64,000 bases of DNA from Rhyacophila brunnea (taxonomy: Eukaryota; Arthropoda; Insecta; Trichoptera; Rhyacophilidae): NCBI GenBank assembly GCA_022495005.1, contig JAGYXB010001103.1, positions 1 to 64,000 of the forward strand, read 5' to 3'. Each line of letters opens with the position of its first letter. Position 1 is the stretch's first letter. The notes below the pieces were generated by a model. That model did no database searches. It was not told the DNA's origin and saw only the letters and a program-made list of their open reading frames with translations. A program made the position numbers and the translations under genes. This document shows, in pieces, positions 42,959-54,054 of this stretch.

Positions 42959-43309
42959 CATTGGTGAAGCGTGGAGGTTGGCTGTGGAGATTCGACATAA
43001 ATAGTGCACACTAACTTTGTCACTCATACTTATTTGTTTTCATTGAACTAAGAATACAAATTGCAGATGGTGTTGGTTAGTTTTAAAAATTCAATTAAAC
43101 TCTGCCTTAACTAAACCATAATTACATGAAAGAATATTTTTTATCTACTATGTATTATGGTTTGCTTTACACAAGGTTTGTTTTAACTGACCGATACTAC
43201 CTGCAATTTGTATTCTTAGTTCAATAAAAAAAATTAAGTATGACCGACAAAGTTTTGTGTGTACTATTTATGTCGTATTTATACAGCCTACATCTACTCT
43301 TCTCCACTA
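42959..43309. mobile_element. hAT-1 foldback element, diverged short copy
   Basis: CATTGGTGAAGCGTGGAGGT to CATCTACTCTTCTCCACTA, with the inner arms (TTAAACTCTGCCTTAACTAA) recognisable. The flanks TGATATTG and TAGTATAG match at five of eight positions. It is the most diverged member of the family here. Confidence 0.75.
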
Positions 43310-43669
43310 TAGTATAGTGTACATATCCAGAAGGGTGCCACAAAATACAGACTACAATGACAAACATTATTAAACCACCCTTTCAATATTATTTTGCTTT
43401 ACTAATAACATATTTAAGAAGGCAGTATATAGTTACGTATTAGTGGTATTGTTTTGTGATTTTCTGATTTGCGGGAAAATGAAAAACAAATATCAAATTA
43501 CCTAATTTGATAAACAAACCGTACGTATTATCTTATTACATATAAATTGGAGGTGGGATCATAATACGAACACACGGGAAGTAAATTTACTGTATCAAAA
43601 ACGTACTGCCGCGTGATAATTAATCTTTAGCCGAGGTACAAAAAAAAAAACAACCACAAACTTGCTCTG
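43310..43669. other. Unassigned AT-rich stretch
   Basis: No repeat or frame recognised before the CpG-rich island. Confidence 0.4.
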
Positions 43670-44030
43670 AACGCGGATCAAAACAAACCGACCAGCCTGG
43701 GCGCGAATTTCGACGACGTGGAGCCGTGGCTGGGGCGGTCGGACAACTGCCCTCGGGGCGCACCGTCCCGGGCAGGGTGCGGGCGGCCGGGGTGCGGAGG
43801 CGTCCACCGCGCGCGGAGCGCAGGCGCCGGGAAAACAAACCCACTGGAACGGCCAATCTTAGGGGTGGAAAAGGAAAAGCCCCGCTCGGATTGCTCGCGA
43901 GCGATGCGTCAGAAATTCCTCGAATCTGACGGTAGATCATCGTCGCTTTTGGAACCTCGAAAGGGCTTTGGCACGCGAGGGATTCGGTACCAAATACAAT
44001 TTGTAGCAGAGCAGCGGTGCCTATACGGTA
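43670..44030. promoter_or_regulatory. CpG-rich island, candidate host promoter or exon
   Basis: About 360 bp with very high GC and CpG density (CGTCCCGGGCAGGGTGCGGG, CACCGCGCGCGGAGCGCAGG) stands in DNA that is otherwise strongly AT-rich. Frames are open on both strands (194 codons on -, 43620-44204; 105 codons on +, 43718-44035), which is expected of GC-rich DNA and does not pick a strand. A splice-donor-like CGGTAATT follows at 44025-44032. No transposon ends or TSD bound it. It could be a 5' exon with promoter, or a GC-rich mobile fragment. Confidence 0.35.
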
Positions 44031-44384
44031 ATTAATAGTAAAATAATACTTATACATCGATGATTTGGAATTTAGAATTCTCAATCTATATAGGTAACAT
44101 GATAAACGTACTGTTTGGTACCTTGATACAGTGATAAAGTGGGGCCAGGACTCCGCAACTTTTTCTAAATTTACAAAAACTTTGAACAATATAAAAAAAT
44201 ACATAAAAAATGTAGTTTTGTAAACTTTTTTTATTTGGAGCTACCCAACAACATCATTAACAACCCTCTTGCATCGATTCACCGACAATAAGTCAATAAA
44301 AATACTATGTATGTTAATTAACAAGATATTAATTAGTATGGGTATATGGGATAATCTTTTATTCGACTGGTTGTCGTTTATCGT

Positions 44385-45110
44385 TCAAATTTGCACCGGG
44401 TATCACATAATTCCTCTCGCGTTGGTTTGAAAATCAACGCGAAGAAAACCAACGTCTTGTGTAATAGCACCTGTCCTGATCCAGATTTCCCTCTGATAAG
44501 CGATGGACAAAACATCGAGAGCGTCGACAGCTTCAAGTACCTGGGGGTACACATCACGGGAGATGGCATTTTGCAGAAAGAGCTCGCTATCCGAACGGGA
44601 ATGCCTGGAGCAACATTCAACTCGATGCGAAATGTCTGGTACTCACGATTGTACCCGGTCAAAACCAAATGCCGCCTATCCGACGGTTGAATTCTGACGG
44701 TGCTGCTTTACGATAGCGAATCATGGCACCTTACGAAGGCTCAGAGCAACCGTATACTGAGCTTCGAAAACAGATGTTTGCGACGAATACTGGGTGTGCG
44801 GTGGTATGACTTTAGGAGCAACGAGGAGATAAGAGAATGCACCAAGCAGCCTCTCATCACGCTGAAAGTGAAGAGGCGACGTTGGACCTGGCTCGGCCAC
44901 GTGCTGCGGATGCCAGAAGAGAACTTTAACCTGGCTTGCCTGTTCTTCAAGCCGACCGGATTCCGGCGACCTGGAAGGCCGCTAAATACAATCTACAGAG
45001 TGTATACGGCGGAGCTACGGGATGCTGGTTTGACATGGAACGAAGCAAGAAGACTGGCGAGCGACAGGGATTCTTGGAGGCGCCGCGTGGTGTCCATATG
45101 CTCCAGTTAA
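44385..45110 (+). pseudogene. LINE reverse transcriptase C-terminal part with one stop
   Basis: One frame runs from 44385 to 45110 with a single TGA at 44688. It reads LHRVSHNSSRVGLKINAKKT, SFKYLGVHITGDG, then after the stop LLYDSESWHLTKAQSNRILS, FENRCLRRILGVRWYDFRSN, RRWTWLGHVLRM and EARRLASDRDSWRRRVVSIC. This is the thumb and C-terminal region of RTE-like or related LINE enzymes (GLKIN..KTK, FKYLG, YG.E.W, R.WLGH.LRM, W...V). The palm with the FADD motif is missing by 5' truncation. The tail fragment at 36545 belongs to the same family. Confidence 0.85.
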
Positions 45111-45149
45111 GGGGCGGATATGGACAAAGAAGATCACACAATTCAGTGT

Positions 45150-45868
45150 TGCCAACTGTCATTTATAAAAATATGCCAGACAGGGGATAAAATAAGCTAG
45201 ATGGCAGAAAAAATGCTAGATTTTCTCAAAATAATTAAATGATGAGAGATTAGTATTCCAAAACGTTATAAGTAATTATTTTCACAACACCAAAGATTGA
45301 AAAAAATATATTACTTTGGAACTAACGAAAAAGTCACACAACTAAAAACAAATGCAGATACGCATTTTGGATATCATTTAAATAATGTTGTATGCTACAT
45401 TAAGTTTATTATGTTCAAAAGGTCAGCACATTGATTTACAAGTAAATCTGATATTTTCTATAGGAAATTATAAGCTGTTTGTGTTATCAATTTTTTTACA
45501 GATGCGTAGATAATATATTACAAGCTACACGCATATTCAAAAGTCGTAGATCAGACAAAAAAAATGTTAACGCTAATCCTCACTATATACCTTAAAATTT
45601 GAAAAAATCCTCAGTCACGAGGTTCCGACGAAGAAAGAATACAAAATATGGTCACCACTGAACTTGTTTTCGTTCAACCCCAAGCACATTAATTTCTAGT
45701 GATTAATTATAACTTTACTATTCTGATGACTAAAAATAAATATTGGACAATACTAAAAAACTTTTTACTTGATAATATAGTCTCGGCAGTAAATTGATAT
45801 CTTAATTGAAGAAACAGAAAATATCTCGCTCGATGGTATTATAAACTCCAGCAAATAAAATTTATATG
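45150..45868. other. Unassigned AT-rich stretch
   Basis: No frame or shared repeat found between the LINE tail and the next hAT. Confidence 0.4.
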
Positions 45869-45876
45869 ATGTAACG

Positions 45877-46521
45877 CAGGGGGGGGCAAACTTTTTGGAT
45901 GGAGGGCCAAATTCAAGAATTCAAAATGAGCGGCGGGCCGCAAGTAAAATACCATTTTTAGATATACACTATTTATTATCACGAAAAATAAACATTACAA
46001 AAAAAAATTGAGAAAAATGAATCTGTTGTACATTTTTTTAAATTCAAGTGTTAATTTTGTAGTTGATATTCTCAAAACTGCTTGTAAATGGGCATCGGAG
46101 ATACTTGATCGTAAAGATTTTTTATTGAGGTTCATGATCGAAAATGTTTGTTCACATATTATATAGGTGATCCAAAAATAACGAACATTTTTCTTGCATA
46201 ATCTTTAAGTTGGTCGAATTTGTCTGAATTAAGGGCATTGTAAAGTTGTAGCTCTGTCGGCACACTATCAATATCTATTGAAATCGATGTTCAACGTAGA
46301 AAATAGTGGTTACATAGTATGAGACGAGACGCAAGGAAGACGTACCGAGATAATACATTTGCGAAACAACAAATTCTTCAAATTTTAATCTATTGTCAAT
46401 ATTTTGTAAAAAATTATAAAAAAGTTATTCGTAATCCGAAGAAAAATTAATGATGGTGGGCCGCAAAAAAAAACTCGGAGGGCCACATGCGGCCCGCGGG
46501 CCGCAGTTTCCCCCCCCCCTG
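45877..46521 (-). mobile_element. hAT element with G/C-tract ends, TSD ATGTRACG
   Basis: CAGGGGGGGGCAAACTTTTT to GCAGTTTCCCCCCCCCCTG, with GGAGGGCCA and GGGCCGC motifs inside each end, as in many hAT elements. Flanks ATGTAACG and ATGTGACG differ by one base. The interior keeps the end of a transposase on the - strand. Confidence 0.9.
46029..46157 (-). pseudogene. hAT transposase C-terminal fragment
   Basis: The - strand gives CEQTFSIMNLNKKSLRSSIS, DAHLQAVLRISTTKLTLEFK. This is the conserved hAT C-terminus (CE..FS.M...K...R..L.D.HL...LR.A.....P). About 43 residues remain, with no stop in this piece, while the upstream sequence has lost all coding sense. Confidence 0.82.
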
Positions 46522-46529
46522 ATGTGACG

Positions 46530-47355
46530 TTTAATTATAAACTTGAGATGCGAAACACACCAGAATATAGGCTAGGTATATAGAATACATGTTGGGAAAC
46601 GCTGGCATCATCATAAGTATCATTTCTCAACAAATAGTACATAAATATCAATTATTTACAAAACAATTCAATTATTTCACGACAAGATATCTCGAATATG
46701 TGAGCTTCCGGAATTAAACTGAGAAAACTTACGAAAAGCTAACGAGGCTCTACGGGGTTCTACGGTGCTCTACGAGTCTACGGTTTCGTAGCAATAAGCT
46801 TCATTAAAGCATGTATTTATCGTGGGTTTGTTTGTCCATAAATAGTATAATGAAATATAGACTATACATATACGCATATATATTAATGTATTGTATTACA
46901 AGCCATGATGCTGATCACATAACGTTTTGAACGTGGTTAATAGAAAAAATAATATTATTTGCTTTGGCACATTGAAGGAAGCTATTTTATTCAGTTTTGA
47001 CATTTTGATATGACCTACTGCCATTTAAAATTGTTTTGTTATTGTATTTATTGTCAATCGTTGATTTCCTCGTTAATGAAGATCGCAGTGCTCACATTGA
47101 AGATAATTCCTCCAAACCAAAACCCGCCCCGCACTTAATCGAGCGTATCACGGGACTCTACAGTGGCGATGTGAAGCATTTATTTCAAATTTGCCTGGGA
47201 ATGCCCTGGGAGTACCAATACCCAAGACTGAGGTTGTTACGCTCAATGTGAGCTCTGACTGAGTTTAAAAAATTTACTCTAATGCAAGGTACCAGGAAGA
47301 GAAAAGCACATGGAAATTACGAAAAATAAAATGAATTTACGGTATATATAACAAT
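46530..47355. other. Unassigned stretch with a small minisatellite
   Basis: At 46740-46790 CTCTACGG-type units repeat four or five times (GGCTCTACGGGGTTCTACGG, TGCTCTACGAGTCTACGG). A 71-codon frame at 47036-47251 is unassigned. Confidence 0.5.
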
Positions 47356-47359
47356 GAAA

Positions 47360-48540
47360 ACGAAGCTAATTATACGGACAGCAAAGATTATGTGAAGAGA
47401 TCTTCACGCCCGCAGTAAGACGTCGCATTTTTTTTTTAAATGCAAGATAATTGGCCTTAGTAGCAACATGCTCACAACTAGGGAATCCAATCCCTAGCCA
47501 AAATTCTGATCCCGGGATTTCGAGATTACAATTTGACAATCCCGGGATTGGCATTTTTTTCCATTGTTAATATAAAATTTTTATATTTACAAATAACATT
47601 GATAAAATCGGTCAAAAATAAATCTAGTATAATTTATACTATTTAAGACATTGTTTATTGTTAATATTGTATACGTTCAATCTTGGAAATGCAAAAGTTT
47701 AATGGAGTAAATAATATTGTAATATAAATAACAATATGAATTTAATATGAGATTGCTGTTTCTGATAGTAAAGACTTAATGAATGGGTTAGCGAGATTTA
47801 AAATAGTAAAGCAAATCATGGTGTACCTACTTATGGCCTTTCCGCTTCATAAATCTAATTTGTCAGCCAAATATGAAACTGCCGTAAAACGTATGAGATC
47901 ATGGTGGAATTACTTTGTTAATAGTGCGAAGCATTGTTTTTTCCTATCTTTCTCATTTTTATTAATTTATGTGAAAAAATAAAATGAATCGGCAACTTAC
48001 GCATGGGTATAAATCAAGCTTCATTCAAACTCAGTTTATTTCTAATGTAGTTATTTCTTATCAAAAGTATTTTTACTGTTGTATTTTTGTTTTTATTTTA
48101 TTTTCCATAAAAATTGATAAAAAAATCAATCCCGAAAGTTTCGGGATTATGTATATCAATCCCGGGATTTATAGGTATCGAAAATAGCTCGGGATCCCGG
48201 GATTGGAATCCCTACTCACAACCAGTCCTTATTCTATTCATGATTCTCCATTGTTTGTCCTTGGAGTCAACTGACCAGATTATCGACATTAATGAAGATC
48301 CTGACGCATTCTTGATTTGATCAGTTACGTACGGGGTGCTCTTCGTCTTATTTTATACCGTCCATGTTGACAATCATGACCAGTCTCTTCGATATGTGAA
48401 AAAACTGAAGAGCTCGTCCCAGACAGACGGCTACGAGTCTGTCTTTTAGCTCTTCACGAATGTATTTGTTGGTACGCCTGGTGAACTACCCGGCAGGGAA
48501 TTTTGAGCAGACATACCACATCTCAAAATCGTGATTTTGA
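47360..48540 (-). pseudogene. LINE C-terminal remnant split by a hAT element
   Basis: Reading the - strand from about 48480, weak coding sense appears as NKYIREELKDRLVAVCLGRA, then VDSKDKQWRIMNRIRTGCEH; after removal of the hAT at 47479-48214 it continues as VATKANYLAFKKK. The phrase fits the 'W...NRIRTG......L..W' segment before the terminal zinc motif in non-LTR polyproteins. Frames are broken and no polymerase motif is left. Moderate to low certainty. Confidence 0.45.
47479..48214. mobile_element. hAT element (TAGGGAATCC), perfect TSD CTCACAAC
   Basis: TAGGGAATCCAATCCC at the left and GGGATTGGAATCCCTA at the right are inverted repeats; CTCACAAC stands on both sides exactly (47471-47478 and 48215-48222). 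Motif AATCCCGGGATT is repeated several times in each sub-terminal region, likely transposase-binding sites. The interior lacks a recognisable transposase. Confidence 0.93.
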
Positions 48541-48925
48541 GAACTTCATACTTGTCACACTAATGCAAACAGTTCTGCCAAATAGAACTATAGAAATAAA
48601 TTAAATAAAAAGTCAATTGCTTCAAATTAATCTCCAATACAAGATGATTTGCAGATAAATTAATCATTAGTCGTATTGTCGTATTATTTAGATTAACTTT
48701 TCATTTGTCATTTCATGTCTTTACGACGGCATAATTAACGAAAAAAATGTGATTTATTCACCTGAATACGATTACCATAATACAGGGGTTCCCAACCTTA
48801 TTTTTATAGGGAGAATATTTATAATAAAAAAATGGAATGGAATGAAACCTACATAACGTTGACGGATAATAAATACTAGGTAATATTATATTATACTTGA
48901 CAAATAAATAATAGTAAGTTCCTTA
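48541..48925. other. Spacer with a lone hAT terminus
   Basis: CAGGGGTTCCCAACCTTATT at 48784 is a typical hAT left end, related to the GGATTCCCAACCTTATTT inside the 153-bp tandem unit. No right end is seen. Confidence 0.45.
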
Positions 48926-49331
48926 TTCTTATTGTGCCATCCCCTAGCGGAGGAGGTCGGGCCACTATCAAGGCGATCTTATCTTTGTCGTCTGCTACCC
49001 GGAACAGTTCAGTGGAGCTGCACTCGTACCAATAATGGAGGTTCTTAAGCCACGAAATGCGGCGCCGTCCTCTGCTACGCTTCCCATTGATCTTTCCTTG
49101 AATGACAAGTTGGGGAATGCCGTATTTTTGTCCTCTCATAATGTGGCCGAGGTACTGTAGTTTCCTGGTCTTGATACTACGTAGAACTTCTCGGTCCTTC
49201 CCCATTCGATTGAGAACTACAACATTTGTCACCCGGTCAGTCCAAGGAATTTTGAGGATGCGTCTATACAGCCACATCTCGAAAGCTTCAAGTCTCCGTG
49301 ACATCTCTTGGTGTAGCGTCCATACTTTCAT
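48926..49331 (-). pseudogene. LINE 3' tail, WYECSSTELF family, copy 3
   Basis: An open - strand frame reads VWTLHQEMSRRLEAFEMWLY, RRILKIPWTDRVTNVVVLNR, TRKLQYLGHIMRGQKYGIPQ, SWLKNLHYWYECSSTELFRV. It is the longest of three copies and has no internal stop before the natural end near 48930, so it is the youngest or best preserved. It is the C-terminal tail of a LINE reverse transcriptase lost upstream by 5' truncation. Confidence 0.85.
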
Positions 49332-49349
49332 AGTTATAGTAAGTTCCTA

Positions 49350-49898
49350 ATAAATCCTAATCAAGAACCTTATATTAATCAAATTTTAAATATTACTTAA
49401 AAACTTATGTTTAGATTAGGTTCATAATAAACAATGTATAATAACAAATGGCAAGTTTATTAGTGGGATCTTTAGCATTGGATTTATACAATCAGTTTTT
49501 CATAGTTAGGAATGTATGTGGATATTTATATTCTGAAATATTCATTTAGATTCGCATAAGTGAGTCGCGACCTGTATATAAGGTAGACGAAAGTAAAATT
49601 TTAACTTATATGCCCCAATTTTTAGGGTCGGATATTTTTCCGATCTACCAGATTGTTTGTTTAACCATGCATCGACGATAATTTTAATATATCCAATAAA
49701 CCAACACAAAAATTATATTGATACATACTAGTTTTATTAATGGATTTAAAATAATATTAAAATGTAGTTTTTTTTTTACTAAATTCACATGTGTGTTCAA
49801 ATGTTTAGACTCGTTGTCCTAATGTTTTCTGAAAAGATGGTTAATTCAATTGATTTATTTTTAAACATTGAGAATTTTATTTTCTTATTGTCTATTGT
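49350..49898. other. Unassigned AT-rich stretch
   Basis: No repeat or frame recognised. Confidence 0.4.
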
Positions 49899-49906
49899 CT
49901 CTATTC

Positions 49907-50564
49907 CAGGTTTCCCAAACTTTTCCTGTGATGGAACACTTCGCAAATCCTGAAATTTTAACGGAACACCTTGTTCATTTTCTAGGGTAGGTAAATAATA
50001 CGAACAATAATTGTTTATTTAGTAATTATTATTAAAACAAAACACATATTGTCATTTCCCTCCATTTTCGAAAGTGAAAACACGCTGTCACTTTGTTTCA
50101 TGGTATAGGTTTTCGTCTGGATTCAGGACTTGGAGGTGGACAAATAACGAACGTTGTCGAAAACGGCGACGTTGCAAATATTTTTAACGGCCGGGATTTA
50201 TGGCATTGCCGGCTCTATTATTATTTATATTCGTACTCAACCCATACTATTTGTTGGATTTGATACCGACTCGGGCCTCTCCAGATACACAGAGACATCC
50301 CCAAATGGGGACCATTCGGGGGTGTAACAATATAAATAAGGGTTAATGAAGCTATTAATGCCTTCAATCATGTTGGGTCGTTGAACTGCAGATATTCTTC
50401 ATGCACAATATTAGAAAGTTGAATTCCTATACCTTGCTTCGCATAAATATGTCGTACCTAGTAAACGAAACTAAAACAACAATAGCTTGTTTTGATATAC
50501 ACTCTTCTGATAAATTGACGGAACACCCATTCACGCTCCGCAGAAAATAGTTTGGGAAACCCTG
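49907..50564. mobile_element. hAT element (CAGGTTTCCCAAAC)
   Basis: CAGGTTTCCCAAACTTTTCC at the left and, reversed, CAGGGTTTCCCAAACTATTT at the right; GGAACACTTCGCAAATCCTG inside the left end is shared with 19659. The flanks do not match, so either the TSD has decayed or one end was rearranged. No transposase frame. Confidence 0.78.
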
Positions 50565-51117
50565 CTGACACTATATATTATTATCTTCAATAAATAGCTT
50601 TGTCTTTAAAATTTGTTAGTATAAATAGCTGTAAAATTGAATATGTTGTATCAGTTGACTGTCATATTGAAGCGGATGAAACTAAGTGGAATAAATCCTA
50701 CATATTGCGTTTTATATTAATATATTATATATGTCAATAAATATTATATTATAATATTTAATTATAAATATACCTACAATATCAATTCAACATACCTATA
50801 ACTTATAGGAGACTACGTCTGTGTGGCGCTGGATGGGAAAATGGGAAAAGGATGGAGGCGAGACGCGGAATAGGCTTCTCTACGATCCTCAGGGGTGATG
50901 TCACGACGAAGAAGAATATCAACCATATTAAATTACAGAGTTTATTTTTTTTAGTCGATAGCTGTTTCAGTTGTCAGAAAATAACATTGACAATAATTAT
51001 AATGATAGGTACGTGAACGAGTCAATAGTAAGTAGTCGTAATAATGGAGTGTCGACTGAAATAGTTAGCAAGTAAAAAAAAATTTTTTTTTGAATATAAC
51101 AAAAGTACGGCTATAAA
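50565..51117. other. Stretch with a possible LINE tail scrap
   Basis: CGCTGGATGGGAAAATGGGA... GACGAAGAAGAATAT at 50828-50920 has the GAAGAAGAA ending seen after the LINE tails in this window, but too little coding sense remains to be sure. Confidence 0.35.
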
Positions 51118-51654
51118 CAACTCAATCCGTGTCAGCATATTGATCGGCGATATTAAACATCCACTTCCTGTAGTATCCAATTATGACAAACTCAGTAAAT
51201 AACTGACTGCAATGCTAATTTCCGCGATATCCATTTTTCCACATAGTCAGCTATATCCGATGACGCAAACTCCATATAGTAGCTGACTGAATTATAATAA
51301 TTATTTCCTAAATATTCTTTTCAAGATATCATTTTGGAAAAATACCGTTTTTAAATATTAACTAGGTACTAAAATACCTGTAGTATTGGTGTTTTTATTT
51401 AGTATTACAATTCCTAATGGTTATGTAACGTATGGGGATAAGCAACTCAATTCGTATCAGCATATTGATCGGCGATTTTAAATATCCATTTCCCGTAGTG
51501 TCCAATTATGGCAAACTCAGTAGATAGCTGATTGCAATGATTGTTTCCGCGATATCCATTTTTCCACATAGTCAGCTATATCCGATGACGCATACTCCAT
51601 ATCACGCAATTATAATAATTATTTCTTAAATATTCTTTTCAAGATATCATTTTG
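51118..51654. repeat. Pair of ~215-bp direct repeats, period 325
   Basis: Units at 51118-51336 and 51443-51654 share CAACTCAATYCGTRTCAGCA, TATTGATCGGCGAT, TTTCCGCGATATCCATTTTT, CCACATAGTCAGCTATATCC and TCTTTTCAAGATATCATTTT. About 106 bases separate them. There is no open frame. They could be a two-unit satellite or terminal direct repeats of a very small element. Confidence 0.85.
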
Positions 51655-51699
51655 ATTGTGAGTACGTCAATAAATAGAGGATCATAATTCATTGGACAT

Positions 51700-52560
51700 A
51701 TCACTCAAATATAAGTTCCCTGCCTGTTGGAATCTCAGTCTCTCAGCGGATTTATATGCAACAAAAAACATGATTATATGCGTGCATGTATGTACTTAAA
51801 ATCAATAAAATATGCACTAAAACCGAAGAAATATGCAGTTAAAAATTGTCATTTTTTGTGGGAAAAAATTTAAATACCGGCTTTACCCAATATTACTGAC
51901 AAAAATCGAATAACTAGTTAATAATTTTCAACATAATACGATAGCAGAAGAAAACACACAAACAATGAATATAAAGTCAATGAATTACAATTTTCAAAAC
52001 AGTTTTTTCACAAGTACAAATAATTGAATAATAAATACAATGTAAACCAAACATAACTTAAAAACAAAAACGACACACTTAACTATTCTTAAATACCATT
52101 TTCTGTTTTTTGTCCGAGAAAAATTACAATATATTTTTCAATATGCCCTGGCATTAAATTTTTCCGCGTATGTATCTGTCAGTATTTTGTTTATATGCGG
52201 ATAACGACCTCTCAACGTCCACAGAGGTGCTTAATAAAAGTGCCCGAGTTGACTTCACTTTTTCTGATAAATCTACAGCTCGGATATGGCATTAAAAATG
52301 CAAGTGCATCTAAACTATCTGCCTACCTTCCAAACTTATATTTCGATAAAATAATTTAAAAAAAACTATAAATTCAAAAGCTCTAAAATATGCATATATT
52401 TATGAAATATGCACTAATGTCTCAAATATGCATTTATACGCACAATAAAATTTTATTTTTGGATTCTGTTTCTTTCAAAACAGATTTCTGTGCAACTCTC
52501 ATAGCTGTGCATACACCCTAACAAAACATGTACTAGCATATTATAAATCCGGGCTTTAGT
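51700..52560 (-). mobile_element. hAT remnant with AATATGCA repeats
   Basis: AATATGCA or ATATGCA motifs cluster on both flanks (51740-51840 and 52385-52440), like sub-terminal sites, and the middle retains a fragment of hAT transposase on the - strand. Exact ends were not resolved. Confidence 0.55.
52090..52240 (-). pseudogene. hAT transposase C-terminal scrap
   Basis: The - strand gives TSVDVERSLSAYKQNTDRYI then RGK, which fits the conserved 'S.DVERSFSAYK...TDRR' box near the hAT C-terminus. Frames break on both sides, and only about 25 residues are convincing. Confidence 0.65.
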
Positions 52561-52918
52561 GATGACCTCACAAAAGTAATAAGAACTATTAATTGTGCTA
52601 TGTATTAATTATTATTAAACATTTTAATAGTAGCTTATCCCTGAATGTTGTGAAAGGTTATAATCTAATTTATCATAATATCTGAGGAGAGGAGGCGGAA
52701 GAAGAGAAAATAAAAGAGGCGAGTTCAAAGATGACACCTCGGTGGTCTTCGCGGAAGTGCTAGCGACGTCGCCACTCACCTGCTATTTACGTCCGAAGAC
52801 CAGAAGGGGCGTGGCCAGCCACGGGAATTTCCCTACGGCAGTCATAGACAACTGAAGAATTTTCGGCCGAACGCTATCGTTATTTTATTACAGTCGGTTT
52901 TGCATTATTTTTATATGT
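52561..52918. other. Unassigned stretch with a GC-richer patch
   Basis: The patch 52690-52860 (GGCGGAAGAAGAGAAAATAA, GTGGTCTTCGCGGAAGTGCT) is less AT-rich than the surroundings. No frame supported. Confidence 0.35.
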
Positions 52919-52935
52919 GTGAATATAAACTACTC

Positions 52936-53412
52936 TATTAATACTATCGACCAAAGGTACTTAATGGAATTTGAATTCGAATTCTAATGGATTTAAGTTT
53001 TGAAATATTCCATTTGAGTGGTTTTTGCTACCCGGGTTTCGCCTTTCGTGTTTGAGTTTGGGTGTAGTATTTTTATTGTTTATAATGAATTACTAAAATG
53101 ATCAATTATTATGTTTTTTTTCGATTTGTTATACGCTTATCGAGTGTTAATAGATTATTATTGATAAGGTATAAGGTTTTTTACAGACACTTCAACTATT
53201 CATAATTTGTTTGTTACATTTTTTTTATTGTTTTACCTACTTTATTGTATTGATGTGTTATATGAGTTAGAGTTAATAATATTCGTTGTCAGTGTGCGTT
53301 CGCCTTTTGGTGAGTTTACCTCTACACAGTGCCTGAAGATACCGAAAGGCGAAACCCGGGTCGCAAAAAACGACTCAAATGGAATAGTACAAAACTTAAA
53401 TCCATTAGATTA
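52936..53412. mobile_element. Foldback element flanked by a 14-bp direct repeat
   Basis: TAATGGATTTAAGTTTTGAA and ATTCCATTTGAGTGGTTTTT, GCTACCCGGGTTTCGCCTTT on the left pair with the reversed right arm (53341-53412), giving arms of about 75 bases with few mismatches. GAATATAAACTACT stands just outside both sides (52921-52934 and 53413-53426). A duplication that long is unusual for a DNA transposon. Part of the right arm recurs at 39853. Non-coding. Confidence 0.8.
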
Positions 53413-53426
53413 GAATATAAACTACT

Positions 53427-53874
53427 ATATACAGCAGTGGCGAAGACTTCATAATAGGCAATTACTTAAAGCATATCTTAAGAAAAATATTTTTTAATTG
53501 CATAATATTAACGTATTTAAATAATAACTTGATTATTTTATATTCAACAAAAATAATTTTATTTGCCAAACGACATCTGTCGTATATGCAGAAATGTATT
53601 ATAAATATATACAGAACAATCTGTCAAAGGTTAAAAAAATGACACAGCGCAATCTCTCTTCAATGTATCGGATTATAGTGCAAGAATTTGAGATTTTTTA
53701 TGTAAGGACTTCATCTCACGTGACCTCAGCCCAGTCTACCATAATGTATGCAATAACATAGGCTCTAAACATTCTAAACACTATTACTGCAGCTTTGTCC
53801 AAAATTACTAACAATAAGATAATTTATATGGCATTCAATCTCATATAAATAAAGATTGTTTATTTAGGATTTTT
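53427..53874. other. Unassigned AT-rich stretch
   Basis: No frame or repeat supported. Confidence 0.4.
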
Positions 53875-54054
53875 TTGACCATGTCCGATCCTAATAAGAT
53901 CATATCAGAGTGGATGTTTGTATTAAGAGATTTTTTTACGAGAAATAGATGTTAGTCAATTATTCAACCTATTAGGTCCATACTCTGACTCCAAAATACA
54001 AATTGAAAAACAATATGTGTAATTTCCAAACCCACGACGTTATAGGCCGATGCT
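53875..54054 (-). mobile_element. SINE-A, degraded, cut by a hAT element
   Basis: ACCATGTCCGATCCTAATAA, ACGAGAAATAGATGTTAGTC, CAACCTATTAGGTCCATACT, ACGACGTTATAGGCCGATGC follow the reversed SINE-A order with many changes. The head is interrupted by the element at 54055. Confidence 0.75.

Noticed and set aside
43620..44204. 194-codon - strand frame over the CpG-rich island
   Set aside because: GC-rich DNA has few stops, and comparable frames are open on the + strand. The translation is low-complexity Arg/Pro/Ala and matches no family.
53435..53446. CAGTGGCGAAG match to the hAT-1 terminus
   Set aside because: Only 11 bases match; the family's next bases and inner arm are missing and no opposite end exists nearby.
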